From: Treponema sp.
GTDB taxonomy: Bacteria; Spirochaetota; Spirochaetia; Treponematales; Breznakiellaceae
Direction: 5' to 3'
NCBI GenBank assembly: GCA_031273835.1
Contig: JAISRD010000104.1
Location: 1-18,030, forward strand
DNA: 18,030 bases
Position 1 is the stretch's first letter; every line of letters begins with the position of its first letter. A model generated the notes under the pieces. The model had not been told where the DNA came from. It saw only the letters and a program-made list of their open reading frames with translations, and searched no databases. Position numbers and translations under genes: made by a program. Shown piece after piece: positions 6,309 to 13,059 of this stretch.

Positions 6309-7765
6309 CAGGAAAGACCTCCGAAATGGACGGATATTGCCTCGGCGGCGGCCCGTCCGTCCGCGATAGCCCTGACCACGAGGCTCGCCCCGTTCCGGGA
6401 GTCCCCGGCGGCCCAAACCCTGGGATTGCTGGTATGAAAACTCCCCCTGGTCCGTATATTGCCCCGCTCATCCGTCTCAAGTCCCAGATCGGCCACCAAT
6501 CCCTCCTGAACCACATGGGTAAAACCCATGGCAAGCAGCACCAGATCCGCCTTCAAATCAAATTCCGAACCCGGTATGTTTGTCATAATCCAGCGGCCGT
6601 CTTTTTGCGCCCAATCGACCCGGCACACGACCGCCCTTTCCACCCTGCCGTCCGGCCCTGAAAAAGATCTGGTATTGACGGACCAGAACCGGTCCCCCCC
6701 TTCCAGATGGGAACTCGATGTTTTAAGCACCTTGGGCCACAGGGGCCAGGGCTCCTCCGCCGGCCTGTGATCGGGAGGCTTGGGGAGTACCTCAAGCTGG
6801 CTTATCTTTTTTGCCCCCTGCCGGTTGGCGGTTCCCACACAGTCCGCCCCGGTATCCCCGCCGCCTATAACCAGAACATGCTTGCCGTAGGCCGTAACGC
6901 TTTCCCCCGGACTTTCCCCCGCTATGGCCCTGTTCTGCAATGAAAGAAAATCCAGGGCTTGAACGATCCCGGAGAGTTCCCGGCCGGGAATACGGAGCTC
7001 CCTCGGCTCCCTGGCCCCTATGGTAAGGAGTATCAAATCGAAGGCACTCTCCAGTTCCCCGGGATCGATGACGCTGCCTGAACCGGCGGGAACGCCGAAA
7101 CTGCAGAGCCCCCGTCCGACCTGAACACCGGTCTTAAAGACGATTCCCTCCGCTTCCATCAACGAAACCCGGCGGTCTATAAAAGTCTTATCCAGCTTGA
7201 AATCCGGAATGCCGTAGCGGAGATACCCCCCCGGTTTACGGTCCCCCTCGTAGACCGTAACGGTAAAGCCCAGCCGGTTAAGGTAATAGGCCGCGGAAAG
7301 CCCCGCCGGCCCCGCCCCGACCACGGCGACCTTTTTTCCGTTCCGCCCCACCGGAGGCTTGGGCTGGACGAGGCCCCGCTCAAAGGCGTTTTCTATTACG
7401 GCAAGCTCGTTCTGCCTGATGGTAACCGGCTCGTCATTGGCCCCCAGGACGCAGGAAGCTTCGCAGAGGGCGGGACAAACCCGGCCGGTAAATTCCGGAA
7501 AGGGATTGGTATCCTCGAGGATCGCCCAGGCCCCCGCCCAGTCGCCCCGGAAAAGCCTGTCCTGCCATTCGGGCATGACATTGGAGACGGGACAGGCCCA
7601 ATGACAGAAGGGTACGCCGCAGTCCATACAGCGGGAAGCCTGAAGCCGCCTGTCGTCGTCGGAAAGGCGTATCTCCACCTCGCTGTAATCGTTTATGCGC
7701 TCCTCCACGGGCCGGTAGCCCGATATTTTACGCTTTACCTTGATAAATCCCCTGGGATCGCCCAC
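6308..7765 (-). CDS. gltD: Glutamate synthase small-subunit-type NADPH oxidoreductase
   Basis: 485 residues, the usual length for the GltD beta subunit, which oxidises NADPH and passes electrons through FAD and Fe-S clusters to the glutamine-amide-transferring large subunit GltB. The N-terminal cysteine clusters are CMDCGVPFCHWAC (Cys46, 49, 54, 58) and CPALCEASC (Cys97, 101, 105). The first dinucleotide fold (FAD) is VAVVGAGPAG at 146-155. The second (NADPH) is VLVIGGGDTG at 297-306. A C-terminal FAD-closing motif, VWAAGDSRNGAS, is near residue 450. The start is GTG 7765, with AGGAGG twelve bases upstream at 7778-7783. No gltB lies next to it in this window: the upstream neighbour is divergent and the downstream one is an HAD phosphatase. 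It may pair with a distant GltB or serve another acceptor. It heads the leftward gene series. Confidence 0.92.
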   Translation of the reverse strand: MGDPRGFIKVKRKISGYRPVEERINDYSEVEIRLSDDDRRLQASRCMDCGVPFCHWACPVSNVMPEWQDRLFRGDWAGAWAILEDTNPFPEFTGRVCPALCEASCVLGANDEPVTIRQNELAVIENAFERGLVQPKPPVGRNGKKVAVVGAGPAGLSAAYYLNRLGFTVTVYEGDRKPGGYLRYGIPDFKLDKTFIDRRVSLMEAEGIVFKTGVQVGRGLCSFGVPAGSGSVIDPGELESAFDLILLTIGAREPRELRIPGRELSGIVQALDFLSLQNRAIAGESPGESVTAYGKHVLVIGGGDTGADCVGTANRQGAKKISQLEVLPKPPDHRPAEEPWPLWPKVLKTSSSHLEGGDRFWSVNTRSFSGPDGRVERAVVCRVDWAQKDGRWIMTNIPGSEFDLKADLVLLAMGFTHVVQEGLVADLGLETDERGNIRTRGSFHTSNPRVWAAGDSRNGASLVVRAIADGRAAAEAISVHFGGLS

Positions 7766-7777
7766 TTCCTTTTTACT

Positions 7778-7793
7778 CCTCCTGAATATTATA
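7778..7793 (-). promoter_or_regulatory. Putative gltD -10 box and ribosome binding site
   Basis: A perfect TATAAT (7793-7788) is followed on the minus strand by AGGAGG (7783-7778). Normal spacing puts transcription start near 7781, inside or next to the AGGAGG, so the leader would be only about 16-18 bases. No good -35 box is seen at 17 bases; the expected site (7811-7816) falls inside a GC-rich hairpin. Confidence 0.45.
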
Positions 7794-7798
7794 CACAG

Positions 7799-7815
7799 AG
7801 CCCGCCCCGCGGGCT
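7799..7815. promoter_or_regulatory. Perfect GC hairpin between divergent promoters
   Basis: AGCCCGC (7799-7805), loop CCC, GCGGGCT (7809-7815): a 7-bp perfect inverted repeat with a three-base loop. It covers the -35 region of gltD and lies upstream of the rightward promoter. A second CCCGCGGG palindrome follows at 7818-7825. No T run follows on either strand, so it does not look like a terminator. It could be an operator, but no binding protein is assigned. Confidence 0.4.
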
Positions 7816-7839
7816 ATCCCCGCGGGAAGTCAAAGGAGG

Positions 7840-7868
7840 TTTTCCTTTTTCCCTTTTACCTTTTTCCC
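7840..7868 (+). repeat. Pyrimidine tract of about 8-base repeats
   Basis: Four imperfect tandem units (ttttcc, tttttccc, ttttacc, tttttccc) make a nearly pure pyrimidine strand just upstream of, and overlapping, the -35 box of the HAD gene at 7889. Such tracts can bend DNA or vary in length by slippage, which would change promoter spacing. Function is unknown. Confidence 0.5.
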
Positions 7869-7883
7869 GGTCCCTGGTATAAT
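7855..7883 (+). promoter_or_regulatory. Extended -10 promoter giving a leaderless mRNA
   Basis: TTTACC (7855-7860), a 17-base spacer, then TATAAT (7878-7883) preceded by TGG, a perfect extended -10 element. Transcription should begin at about 7889-7890, and the ATG of the HAD gene is at 7889. There is no Shine-Dalgarno sequence between promoter and ATG, only gggcc, so the transcript should be leaderless. Confidence 0.7.
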
Positions 7884-7888
7884 GGGCC

Positions 7889-8536
7889 ATGAAGAAATTC
7901 CGGTGCGTCATTTTTGATATGGACGGTACCCTGGCCGATACCCTCGATGAACAGGCGGAAACCATCAACAGGGTCTTTGAAACGGAAAAACTCGGACCCA
8001 TTTCCAGGGAAGGCCTTAGAAAACTCCAGGGGGAAAGTCTGGAATACCAGATAGGCTCGTTTCTTGCCGGAAAAGACAAGGCTAAGACCGAAGAGCTCAG
8101 CGTCAAGGTAAGGCGGCTCTACACGGAGGCCCCCCTCCGCCTTGCGGCGCCCTTTCCCCGTATACCGGAACTGCTCCTGGAACTGCGGCGCAGAAAAATC
8201 AAAACGGCGGTCCTTTCCAATAAACCCGAAGAGATACTTAACGCGGATTTGGAACGGCTCTTTCCTTTTTTCGCCTTTGAAGCCGTCTGCGGAGTCAGGC
8301 CCGGCTTTCCCCTCAAGCCCGATCCCGCCCCGGTATGGGAGGTGCTTACCGAAGCCGACGTAAGCCCCAGGGACGCCATACTGATAGGGGACACGGAGAT
8401 CGATATACAGGCCGCCCTTAACGCGGACTGCCACGCCGTCGGCGCGGCGTGGGGCTACCGGGACGCGGAAACCCTCAAGGCGGCGGGGGCCCAGCGGGTC
8501 GTTTCCGCCCCCATGGAACTGCTGGAACTGGTATGA
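7889..8536 (+). CDS. HAD-superfamily phosphatase, phosphoglycolate-phosphatase-like
   Basis: 215-residue cytoplasmic HAD type IA hydrolase resembling Gph/PGP enzymes, which remove phosphate from 2-phosphoglycolate or other small phosphates. Motif I FDMDGT has nucleophile Asp10 and acid Asp12. Motif II is LSNK (Ser110). Motif III is the Lys in LKPDPAP (Lys143). Motif IV is IGDTEIDIQAA (Asp168, Asp172). The alpha-helical cap lies between motifs I and II (about 17-85). ATG 7889 must be the start, since motif I begins six residues later, and a consensus -10 box ends only five bases before it, implying leaderless translation. The trpR-like gene follows after 6 nt. The substrate is not determined; a specific gph assignment would be a guess. 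Confidence 0.9.
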   Translation: MKKFRCVIFDMDGTLADTLDEQAETINRVFETEKLGPISREGLRKLQGESLEYQIGSFLAGKDKAKTEELSVKVRRLYTEAPLRLAAPFPRIPELLLELRRRKIKTAVLSNKPEEILNADLERLFPFFAFEAVCGVRPGFPLKPDPAPVWEVLTEADVSPRDAILIGDTEIDIQAALNADCHAVGAAWGYRDAETLKAAGAQRVVSAPMELLELV

Positions 8537-8542
8537 ACCTTT

Positions 8543-8839
8543 ATGAATATTGATGACCCCAGGGTCGGCGAAAACATCGGCGAACTCTCCAGGGTATTGG
8601 CGGAAACGGAAGATCCGGAACTGATAGAATCCTTTCTCCGCTGCCTCCTTACCCCGGCGGAAACGGCGGATATCGCCGCCCGCTGGGCCCTGGTAAAGTC
8701 CCTTAAGGAGGGGGCTCCCCAGCGGGAAATCGCCAAAAACCTGGGACTTTCGCTGTGCAAAATAACCAGAGGTTCCAGGGAATTGAAAAAAACCCATTCG
8801 GCGTTTCAGCGCATGCTTGACGCCTTAGCCAAACTATAA
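8543..8839 (+). CDS. TrpR-superfamily DNA-binding regulator
   Basis: 98-residue all-helical protein of the Trp repressor superfamily (TrpR/YerC). The conserved start of the domain is LLTPAE (35-40). Arg47 sits where TrpR Arg54 contacts tryptophan. The helix-turn-helix is QREIAKNLGLSLCKITRGS (60-78); its ITRGS (Arg76, Gly77) matches the tryptophan- and DNA-contacting ITRGS of E. coli TrpR, while the spacing from Arg47 to the HTH (LKEG) matches the YerC type. It could be a true tryptophan-dependent repressor or a YerC-like regulator. No trp biosynthesis genes are in view. It follows the HAD gene by 6 nt with no strong ribosome binding site, so translation probably depends on the upstream gene. 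Its last 34 bases overlap the opposite-strand hydratase gene. Confidence 0.85.
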   Translation: MNIDDPRVGENIGELSRVLAETEDPELIESFLRCLLTPAETADIAARWALVKSLKEGAPQREIAKNLGLSLCKITRGSRELKKTHSAFQRMLDALAKL

Positions 8840-11259
8840 CGGGACCGGTTATAATTGATGAGGGAACCCGCCAGCAGCAGTTCCCGTTCCCGGTCGTCCA
8901 GATCCGGCGCGGCCAGGGTGAACCCTCCGATTAAGAGGGCCTTCCGCGCCCCGCCGTCTATCCGCAGAATCTCCGCCCTGACACTATTCCTGGCGCCCCT
9001 GATCAGATCCCGTACTCCGGGGATGAACAGGTAATCCCCGTTTTGGAAGGGCGGCTCCCCCTCGACGATAAAGGGAATAAGCCCCCAGTTGATAAGGTTG
9101 CTCCGGTAGCGCTTGGTGGCGTATTCATTGGCAAAGTTCGCCCCCCCCCCCAATACCCGCTGGCAGCTTGCCGCCTGTTCCCGGGCGCTCCCGTCTCCGG
9201 GCTTAACCGCGAAAAGGGCCGAGGCAAACTGTATTTCCCCGCCCCCCTCCGGGAAGGCGCCGGCGGGAAAAATTTCGTCGAGCGCCCTCAGTACCGCCGC
9301 CAATTCCGCCGCGGGGCCCCTTTCCGCCGGGCCTTTCCCCGGCTGGTTCTTTCCCGACGGCCCTTTTCCCGCCGCCGCGGATTCAACGGCCGCCCTGCCG
9401 CCGTTTTTTAAGAGCGCCGCCGCGGCGGCGGCTTCCTTTGCCCGTCCCACATAGGCGGGGTCCTTCCGGGAAAGGGTAAATTCCGCCAGGGCACGGGGAT
9501 TGGAACGGTAGGACGAAGTTTCCCCGGAGGGAATGAGCTCGTCCGTGGTGGTTACCGGATCGGTGATGAAGGAAACTATCTTAAGGAGCAGGTTTTCCCC
9601 CAGGGCATCCATATCGGGCCAGTCCCCGATATTGGGGCCGTAACGCAGTTCCGCGGAAGCATCGGGCCGGCCTATTCCGTTGTAGACCCGTTTCGCGTAG
9701 GGGGCCCTGTCGTAATGGCAGGCCCCCGCGGGGGCCTCGTCAAAGGGGCAGTATTCCGCCGAACTGAGCACGCCCCCGGAACGGGCCGTGGCGGCGATAC
9801 TCCGGGCGTCCATAAGGGCCACCGAGGCAATCTGCCCCGCTCCGGGTTTGGAACCCTCCCGGTGGGGAAAATTCCGCGTGGTATGGCGTATTGAAAGCCC
9901 CTGATGGCAGGGTACATCGCCGGCGCCGAAACAGGGCCCGCAGAAGGCCGTCTTTACCACCGCGCCGGCAGCCACCAGGGCCGCGAGGACGCCGTTTTTC
10001 GCCAGTTCCAGGAATACGGGCTGACTGCCGGGATACACCGACAGGGAAAAGTCCGCGCCGTCCGTGGATGCGCCCGGATCGCCTGGGGACCCCAGGATGG
10101 CCGCGGCGGCGCTTATATTGCCGAAGCTTCCCCCGGCGCAGCCGGCGATGATTCCCTGATCAATATGGACGGCCCCCTTTTGGCCGATCTTCTTCATCAG
10201 CCCCAGATCCGCCCCGGAGGGGGCGTCTTTTTCGATCTGTCTGAATATATCGCCGGCGTTGGCCCTTAGTTCGTCAAGTTCATAGACATTGCTCGGATGA
10301 AAGGGCAGGGCTATCATGGGCTTAAGCTTTGCAAGGTCCATCCTGATAAGACCGTCGTAATAGGCCGGCGAAGCGGGCTTCAGTTCCCGGTAATCCCCCG
10401 GCCGTCCGTGGAGTTCCAGATAGTCCCGGATAACGCCGTCGGTTTCCCAGATCGAGGACCAGCAGGCCGTTTCGGTGGTCATCACATCAAGGCCCGAACG
10501 GAAATCCGCCGTAAGGGAGGCGACGCCGGGGCCGGTAAATTCAAGGACGGCGTTTTTCGCAAAGCCGTCCTTAAAAACCGCCCCCACCAGGGCCAGAGCG
10601 GCGTCCATGGGGCCCACCCCGTGCCGGGGCTTCCCCTCCAGGTAGACGGCGATTATACGGGGACAGGCCAGGTCGTAAGTTTGGGAAAGAAGCTGCTTGA
10701 CCAGTTCGCCCCCCCCCTCCCCCACGGCCAGGGTTCCCAGGGCGCCGTAGCGGGTATGGCTGTCGCTGCCCAGTATCATCTTTCCGCAGCCCGCCCATTC
10801 TTCCCGCATATAGGAGTGGATCACCGCCAGATGGGGGGGCACATAGAGGCCGCCGTATCTGCGGGCCGCCGAAAGGCCGAACACATGATCGTCCTCGTTG
10901 ATCGTTCCGCCCACGGCGCAGAGGGAATTATGGCAGTTGGTTAAAATATACGGCACGGGAAAAGACTCAAGCCCGCTGAGAGCGGCGCTTTGTACGATCC
11001 CCACATAGGTTATGTCATGGGAGGCGAGGGCGTCAAAACGCAGGTGGAGCTTTCCGTCCCCGGCTTCGCCGTCCCCGTCCACGCTGTGGGAGTCCAGTAT
11101 GCCCCGGCTTATGGTACCGGCCCGGGCGGCCCTGAGGGCTTCCTCCCGGCCGGGAAAGCCCCCAAGCAGCCTGTCAAGCAGCCCCCGGTGTTCCTGATCA
11201 TCCTCGACGATCTCCCTGCCCTCAAAAAGATAGACTCCCCCCCGGTAAACGCTCAGCAT
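8806..11259 (-). CDS. Aconitase-superfamily hydratase, YbhJ-like
   Basis: 817-residue cytoplasmic enzyme of the aconitase superfamily, probably with a [4Fe-4S] cluster used to dehydrate and rehydrate a hydroxy acid. Cluster cysteines are likely Cys374 (GIIAGCAGGS), Cys440 and Cys443 (CGPC). The substrate motifs NCHNSLC (108-114), GSDSHTR (164-170) and HTTRNFPHR (459-467) correspond to known aconitase motifs. The swivelling C-terminal domain includes YRSNLINWGLIPF (about residue 730). The divergent motifs resemble the putative hydratase YbhJ more than AcnA/AcnB, so citrate may not be the substrate. A low-complexity insert with repeated GKGP (about 615-647) at the hinge before the last domain explains the extra length over about 750. 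The start ATG 11259 has GGGGGA about seven bases upstream. The 3' end overlaps the trpR-like gene by 34 bases. Confidence 0.85.
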   Translation of the reverse strand: MLSVYRGGVYLFEGREIVEDDQEHRGLLDRLLGGFPGREEALRAARAGTISRGILDSHSVDGDGEAGDGKLHLRFDALASHDITYVGIVQSAALSGLESFPVPYILTNCHNSLCAVGGTINEDDHVFGLSAARRYGGLYVPPHLAVIHSYMREEWAGCGKMILGSDSHTRYGALGTLAVGEGGGELVKQLLSQTYDLACPRIIAVYLEGKPRHGVGPMDAALALVGAVFKDGFAKNAVLEFTGPGVASLTADFRSGLDVMTTETACWSSIWETDGVIRDYLELHGRPGDYRELKPASPAYYDGLIRMDLAKLKPMIALPFHPSNVYELDELRANAGDIFRQIEKDAPSGADLGLMKKIGQKGAVHIDQGIIAGCAGGSFGNISAAAAILGSPGDPGASTDGADFSLSVYPGSQPVFLELAKNGVLAALVAAGAVVKTAFCGPCFGAGDVPCHQGLSIRHTTRNFPHREGSKPGAGQIASVALMDARSIAATARSGGVLSSAEYCPFDEAPAGACHYDRAPYAKRVYNGIGRPDASAELRYGPNIGDWPDMDALGENLLLKIVSFITDPVTTTDELIPSGETSSYRSNPRALAEFTLSRKDPAYVGRAKEAAAAAALLKNGGRAAVESAAAGKGPSGKNQPGKGPAERGPAAELAAVLRALDEIFPAGAFPEGGGEIQFASALFAVKPGDGSAREQAASCQRVLGGGANFANEYATKRYRSNLINWGLIPFIVEGEPPFQNGDYLFIPGVRDLIRGARNSVRAEILRIDGGARKALLIGGFTLAAPDLDDRERELLLAGSLINYNRSRYSLAKASSMR

Positions 11260-11355
11260 CGGCTCTCCCCCGTCCAGTTTACCGCAAAACCGGAGCGAAA
11301 ATATACCCCGGAGGGAAGGGAAAGAGAAACCACCAGGGGCACGAAGGGAGAAGAA

Positions 11356-11497
11356 TTAACCACGACACTAAAAAAGAGGAGGAAGAGGTGGACCGCAAGG
11401 AAGACCGCTTGTGCGGTCAATTAATAAAGAGAAAAAGTAAAAGAAGTTTTTGTGCTACAAAGCCTTTTTTTCTTCAGTCGTGTAACATCGTGGTTAT
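11356..11497. repeat. Inverted repeat containing dispersed repeat copy B
   Basis: TAACCACGA (11357-11365) is perfectly complementary to TCGTGGTTA (11488-11496), and A-rich and T-rich runs continue the pairing imperfectly inward. The right arm (11462-11497), read on the minus strand, matches copy A (2225-2260) at 29 of 36 bases. The element lies wholly between genes. It may be a non-coding mobile or REP-like palindrome; no transposase or target duplication was seen. Confidence 0.55.
11403..11418 (+). promoter_or_regulatory. Short perfect hairpin with a competing upstream arm
   Basis: GACCGC (11403-11408), loop TTGT, GCGGTC (11413-11418). A second GACCGC copy at 11391-11396 could pair with the same right arm, so two structures are mutually exclusive. 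It lies inside the larger inverted repeat, about 140 bases before mlaE. No T run follows, so attenuation is not shown; it may only be repeat structure. Confidence 0.35.
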
Positions 11498-11558
11498 TAT
11501 TGAAGGGCAGCGGTATATAGCTTTTCCCGGGACTCTGTGTTACCCTTGTGGAAAGGCG

Positions 11559-12320
11559 ATGCGTGTTCCTTTTTTTTCCAATCTGATGTATACCCTGGGG
11601 TTTTTTGCCAAGACCCTGAGGGGGGTTCATTACTTTATCGTTAAGGGCCGGGCCTCTTACAAGATACTGATCATGCAGATCCTCTTTACCTTTGTGGAAG
11701 CCCTGGGGATAGCGTCCCTCCTGGCCCTGGGGATTGGGGCGGCGGTCAATGTAATCGGCCTTCCCTTCCTGGCCCAGCTGGGGCAGGAACAGATGATCTA
11801 CCCCCTGCTCATCACCATCATCACCAGGGAACTGGGGCCCCTTTTAACGGCTTTTATCATCATAGCCCGGTCGGCCACGGCCATCGCCACCGAGACGGCG
11901 GGTATGGTGATTTCCCACGAGGTAGAGGCGTATATCTCCATCGGGGTGGACCCCATCGCTTACCTGGGGGTGCCCCGTTTTCTGGGGGTTACCATCTCCC
12001 TGTTCCTCCTTAACGTCTACTTTTCGATCTTCGGCCTTGCCGGTTCCTTTCTGGTGGTTCGGCTCTTTTCCACCATGCCGGCTTCGGTGTACTTCGGCAA
12101 TCTGCTTGAACACCTTACCATCCATGATATTGCCATTTCCATAATCAAGAGCATCGTCCTGGGGATGATTATCTCGATTATGGCGGTCATGCAGGGTTTT
12201 TCGGTTGAAAGGGCAAGTACGGAAATTCCCGTGGCGGGCCTTAAAGCGGTAAGCCGTTCCTTTGTCTGGTGTATTTTGGCGGACATACTGCTTGCCGCCC
12301 TGTACTATACGGCGTTTTAG
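11559..12320 (+). CDS. mlaE: MlaE-type ABC transporter permease (MCE lipid transport)
   Basis: 253-residue inner-membrane permease of the MlaE/DUF140 family, which moves phospholipids or related lipids across or out of the inner membrane together with MlaF and MlaD. Hydrophobic segments lie at about 36-67, 79-104, 139-170, 188-211 and 232-253. The family signature is clear: RELGPLLTA (90-98), then ARSATAIATETAGM, EVEAY (121-125), and GVDPIAYLGVPR (129-140). ATG 11559 is chosen because upstream in-frame codons run into the repeat region; a second Met at residue 10 is possible. A GGAAAGG lies just 2 bases before the ATG, an unusually close site. It is the first gene of a tight four-gene operon, with mlaF 7 nt downstream. 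Confidence 0.92.
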   Translation: MRVPFFSNLMYTLGFFAKTLRGVHYFIVKGRASYKILIMQILFTFVEALGIASLLALGIGAAVNVIGLPFLAQLGQEQMIYPLLITIITRELGPLLTAFIIIARSATAIATETAGMVISHEVEAYISIGVDPIAYLGVPRFLGVTISLFLLNVYFSIFGLAGSFLVVRLFSTMPASVYFGNLLEHLTIHDIAISIIKSIVLGMIISIMAVMQGFSVERASTEIPVAGLKAVSRSFVWCILADILLAALYYTAF

Positions 12321-12327
12321 GGGGACC

Positions 12328-13059
12328 ATGGGTATACTTGAACTTAAAAACATCAGTTTCGCCGTCCAGCGGGAAACGATAGTCCGCGGGGTATCCCTCG
12401 AATTTGAGGAGGGAAAAACCACCGCCCTGGTGGGCCCCTCGGGCTGCGGAAAAAGCACCCTCCTCAAGATAAGCGCCGGGCTTCTGCTGCCCAGCGGAGG
12501 GGATGTGTACTATAAGGGCAGGAACATCGCCCTTATGAACCGGGCCCAGAATCTTGAATTCCGCCGGGAAAGCGCCTTTGTATTCCAGGATTCGGCCCTT
12601 TGGGCAAACCAAAGCCTCTATCAAAGCCTGGAGCTTCCCCTGCTTATCCACTATCCCGATCTTACCAGAAAGGACAGGAAGCGGCGTATCGAGGAGGTAA
12701 TCGCCGAGGTGGGGTACAACCGGAGCCTTGATATAAGGCCGGCGGCCCTTTCCATGGGGGAACAGAAACTTATCGCCTTTGCCCGGGCGGTGCTGTGCAG
12801 GCCGGCCCTGATGTTTCTGGACGAGTGGACCGAATCTCTGGATGATAAAGCGGCGAACCGTCTTTTGTCCCTTGTAAAAGAGCGCAGGCTGGATAATAAT
12901 ACCATTATATTTGTGAGTCACAATCTGGACATTATTAAAAACCTTGCCCAAACGGTGATCCTGCTGGCGGGGGGGAGCGTTCACATGCGGCTGGGTTCGG
13001 AACAGCTTGCGGAGGACAGTGAATTGGCGGCCTTGGTGGAAAGGGGAATTGCCGAATGA
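12328..13059 (+). CDS. mlaF: MlaF-type ABC transporter ATPase
   Basis: 243-residue cytoplasmic ATPase that powers the MlaE permease. Walker A is GPSGCGKST (36-44), the Q-loop Gln is 87 (FQD), the signature is LSMGEQ (141-146), Walker B ends in FLDE (Asp165, Glu166), and the switch His is 198 (VSHN). The signature departs from LSGGQ, but the position and the RA-rich helix after it are normal. ATG 12328 is preceded by AGGGGG, which overlaps the mlaE stop; an open extension to 12262 lies inside mlaE. The stop overlaps the mlaD start (ATGA), typical of coupled subunits. Confidence 0.93.
   Translation: MGILELKNISFAVQRETIVRGVSLEFEEGKTTALVGPSGCGKSTLLKISAGLLLPSGGDVYYKGRNIALMNRAQNLEFRRESAFVFQDSALWANQSLYQSLELPLLIHYPDLTRKDRKRRIEEVIAEVGYNRSLDIRPAALSMGEQKLIAFARAVLCRPALMFLDEWTESLDDKAANRLLSLVKERRLDNNTIIFVSHNLDIIKNLAQTVILLAGGSVHMRLGSEQLAEDSELAALVERGIAE

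Larger units (their letters stand above)
11260..11558. other. Divergent intergenic region before the mla operon
   Basis: About 300 bases between the hydratase start (-) and mlaE start (+). It holds a ccaccaggggcacgaag tract (about 11330-11346), an imperfect inverted repeat spanning 11356-11497, a small hairpin at 11403-11418, and AT-rich promoter-like pieces: TATATT on the minus strand at 11305-11300 for the hydratase, and TATATA on the plus strand at 11514-11519 for mlaE. Neither has a convincing -35 box. The mlaE frame stays open back to about 11388 but the extension reads through the repeat and is not protein-like, so I see no gene here. Confidence 0.6.

Noticed and set aside
6309..6416. 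36-residue extension of the Cof-type phosphatase
   Set aside because: It is Arg/Gly-rich, lies inside gltD, and ATG 6308 has a good ribosome binding site and TGATG coupling.
7832..7840. Near-perfect Shine-Dalgarno sequence (aaaggaggt)
   Set aside because: No ATG, GTG or TTG lies at usable spacing; a pyrimidine tract follows. It is also upstream of the mapped-by-eye promoter, so probably not in the mRNA.
7856..8797. 313-residue open frame on the minus strand
   Set aside because: It is antisense to the HAD and trpR-like genes, both with complete family motifs; the frame itself has none.
9310..9410. Low-complexity GC-rich stretch as a possible frameshift or separate gene boundary
   Set aside because: The reading frame continues cleanly from the cluster domain into the swivelling domain of the hydratase, so it is an in-frame linker insert.
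11388..11558. N-terminal extension of MlaE by 57 residues
   Set aside because: The extension reads through the inverted repeat, is rich in Lys and Cys without family likeness, and MlaE proteins begin near the chosen start.
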